Shown here piece by piece: positions 62,619 through 64,000 of a DNA stretch of 64,000 bases. The stretch is from the NCBI GenBank assembly GCA_001792895.1, contig MARA01000023.1:558001-622000 (forward strand), given 5' to 3'. The notes beneath the pieces were generated by a model that was not told the origin of the DNA, did no database searches, and worked only from the letters and a program-made list of their open reading frames with translations. A program made the translations under genes and the position numbers. The stretch comes from Lentinus brumalis. Lineage: Eukaryota; Basidiomycota; Agaricomycetes; Polyporales; Polyporaceae. The first letter of the stretch is position 1. The number at the start of each line of letters is the position of its first letter.

Positions 62619-64000
62619 GGGAGCAGCCACACTGACACTGACAGCTCGCTCAGTGGCCGGAGAAGACGCGCGGGGAAAACAAGAGACAACAACGCGCGAC
62701 GCGCCTCGCACGTTCTCTCCGCCTCCCGCCTCGACCACGGACCCCCTCTGCTCGCTGCTCGCCGCCCGCTGCTCGTCGTATCTTCGCCCGTCATGGTCGC
62801 CCAGACGCGCACGGCGGGGCAGCCGTCCCCAAAGAAACTCCGTTCCGCGACAAGCTCGTCGGCAAGGGCCTCACCACCGACGCCCTCCAGAAGAAACTCA
62901 AGCAGCTCCACCAGGAGCTCGCCGAGATGGACCAGGAGCACGTCGACGTCCCCTCCCTCAACGCCATCCGCAAAGACCTCATCAGCACCTCCATCCTCCT
63001 CCACAAGGACCGCGGCGTCAAGGCTTACGCCGCGTGCTGCCTCGCCGACCTCCTCAGACTATATGCGCCGGACGCGCCCTACAACCAGAACGAGCTCCGC
63101 GACATCTTCCAGTTCTTCTTCAGGCAGCTCTCGACGGCCTCAAGGGCGCGGACTCGGCGTACTACAATGAGTACTTCCACCTCCTCGAGTCGCTCTCGAC
63201 CGTCAAGAGTGTGGTTCTCGTCTGTGACCTTCCCAACGGCGACGAACTCATGGTCGACATCTTTCGCGACTTCTTTGGCCTCGTGCGACGCGACCTCCCG
63301 AAGAAGATCGAGCTCTTCATGGCCGACATTCTCATCGCGCTCATTGACGAGTGTCAGAGCCTCCCATCCGAGGTGCTGGAAACCATTCTGGCCCAGTTCA
63401 CAGACAAGAACGCGGTACGTTCCCCTTCATCTTGCGACCATTCACCACGCTCCGACACGGCTTCTCCTTCCTGGTCACGAACCAATACCTCTGCGCGACT
63501 TACGGTGGTGATGTTCGCGGCCCTTGCACGGGTGGTTAGTTGGCGTGTCGCGTCGACTTGGGTCCAGATAGACTAGGCGACGTGGTTCGAGGCTTGACGC
63601 AAGAAACGCGTCTTGCGTGGTCGCGCTCGGAGAGCACCTGTCGATGAGCAGTCTGACCACCGTCGGACCAAGCCAGCCAGCCTGGTCGATTGCCAGGGAG
63701 GCGGTTGCGCCAGGGACTCCGATGTTGCCCTTACTGGTATCTCGATGTTATCACTTCAGATTGCGCCGTCTTCTAGCTACTCCACGTGCAGGCTCCCGCC
63801 AATTGTCGACGACGGACCTTGAGTGCGCTGCCATTCAGTGGCCCGAGCGTCTTGCTGGCCATCTGCTCAGTTTCTATGTGATTTAATGCGCAGCGAGGTT
63901 CAGGGATCAAGTTGTACTGACGCATATATGCAGAAAATGGATCAACCTTCCTACCGGCTTGCGGTCCAGGTCTGCAATGCGACCGCAGACAAGCTCCAGC
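62619..64000 (+). repeat. tandem unit 6 (partial, runs off the window)
   Basis: It starts with the same GGGAGCAGCCAC motif, followed by a short extra CTGACA-rich piece not seen in other units. It carries copy-1-type variants (GAG, ATC, CTTCATC, GTGGTTCG). Its far end, and whether a complete PDS5 follows, cannot be seen. Confidence 0.9.
62793..64000 (+). pseudogene. PDS5: PDS5 copy 6, partial, two frameshifts as written
   Basis: Exon 1 is 62793-63414, two bases shorter than in the other copies. One T is missing from the run at 62843 (codon 18) and one G from the run at about 63137 (codon 116), so the frame is lost twice. The intron 63415-63933 keeps the 519-nt length and exon 2 starts at 63934 (KMDQPSYRLAVQV). 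Outside the two sites, most differences from copy 1 are silent; one changes IMAQ to ILAQ near the end of exon 1. Both deletions are in short runs of one base, so sequence error is a real alternative to a dead copy. It could be the 5' end of the complete gene. Confidence 0.7.

Noticed and set aside
9129..64000. Ribosomal DNA repeat array, suggested by a unit length near 10 kb
   Set aside because: No rRNA-like sequence was recognised; the units carry protein-coding PDS5 exons.

Overview
The window is nuclear DNA of a filamentous basidiomycete, most likely a wood-decay Agaricomycete. Protein genes are GC-rich and cut by many 49-74 nt introns with GTRNGT...YAG ends, promoters carry TATA boxes followed by pyrimidine-rich leaders, and three conserved eukaryotic housekeeping genes can be read in full or in large part. 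The species assignment is inference.

Left part (1-9293), single copy: a CCCH-finger/coiled-coil protein gene (+, 1246-3577); the ribosomal protein eL42 gene (-, 3991-4668, eight exons, 106 aa); and the NatA auxiliary subunit gene NAA15 (-, 4964-9068, 16 exons, 861 aa, rebuilt with every exon in phase). NAA15 is divergently arranged with the cohesin regulator gene PDS5 and shares a 225-bp promoter with it.

Right part (9129-64000): a head-to-tail array of a unit of about 10.72 kb. Each unit holds about 165 bp of PDS5 5' flank, PDS5 exon 1, a 519-nt intron and the start of exon 2 (354 recognisable Pds5 codons), and then about 9 kb that is not PDS5 (called U below). Five units are complete (starts 9129, 19849, 30567, 41287, 52008) and a sixth starts at 62619 and leaves the window. 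The rest of PDS5 is nowhere in the window. Units 1-4 are almost identical; their length differences (10720, 10718, 10720, 10721) come from two small sites only. From 54093 the U part of unit 5 is a diverged relative with many small indels, and copy 6 of PDS5 exon 1 has two single-base deletions.

The U segment has no recognisable protein family. It holds TATA-like promoters, runs of well-formed splice sites on both strands, and several hairpins, including a pair with invariant arms and variable loops inside a 324-bp duplication. Its putative reading frames are broken in the diverged copy. The main questions are whether the array is real or an assembly product, and, if real, whether it makes many truncated Pds5 molecules.
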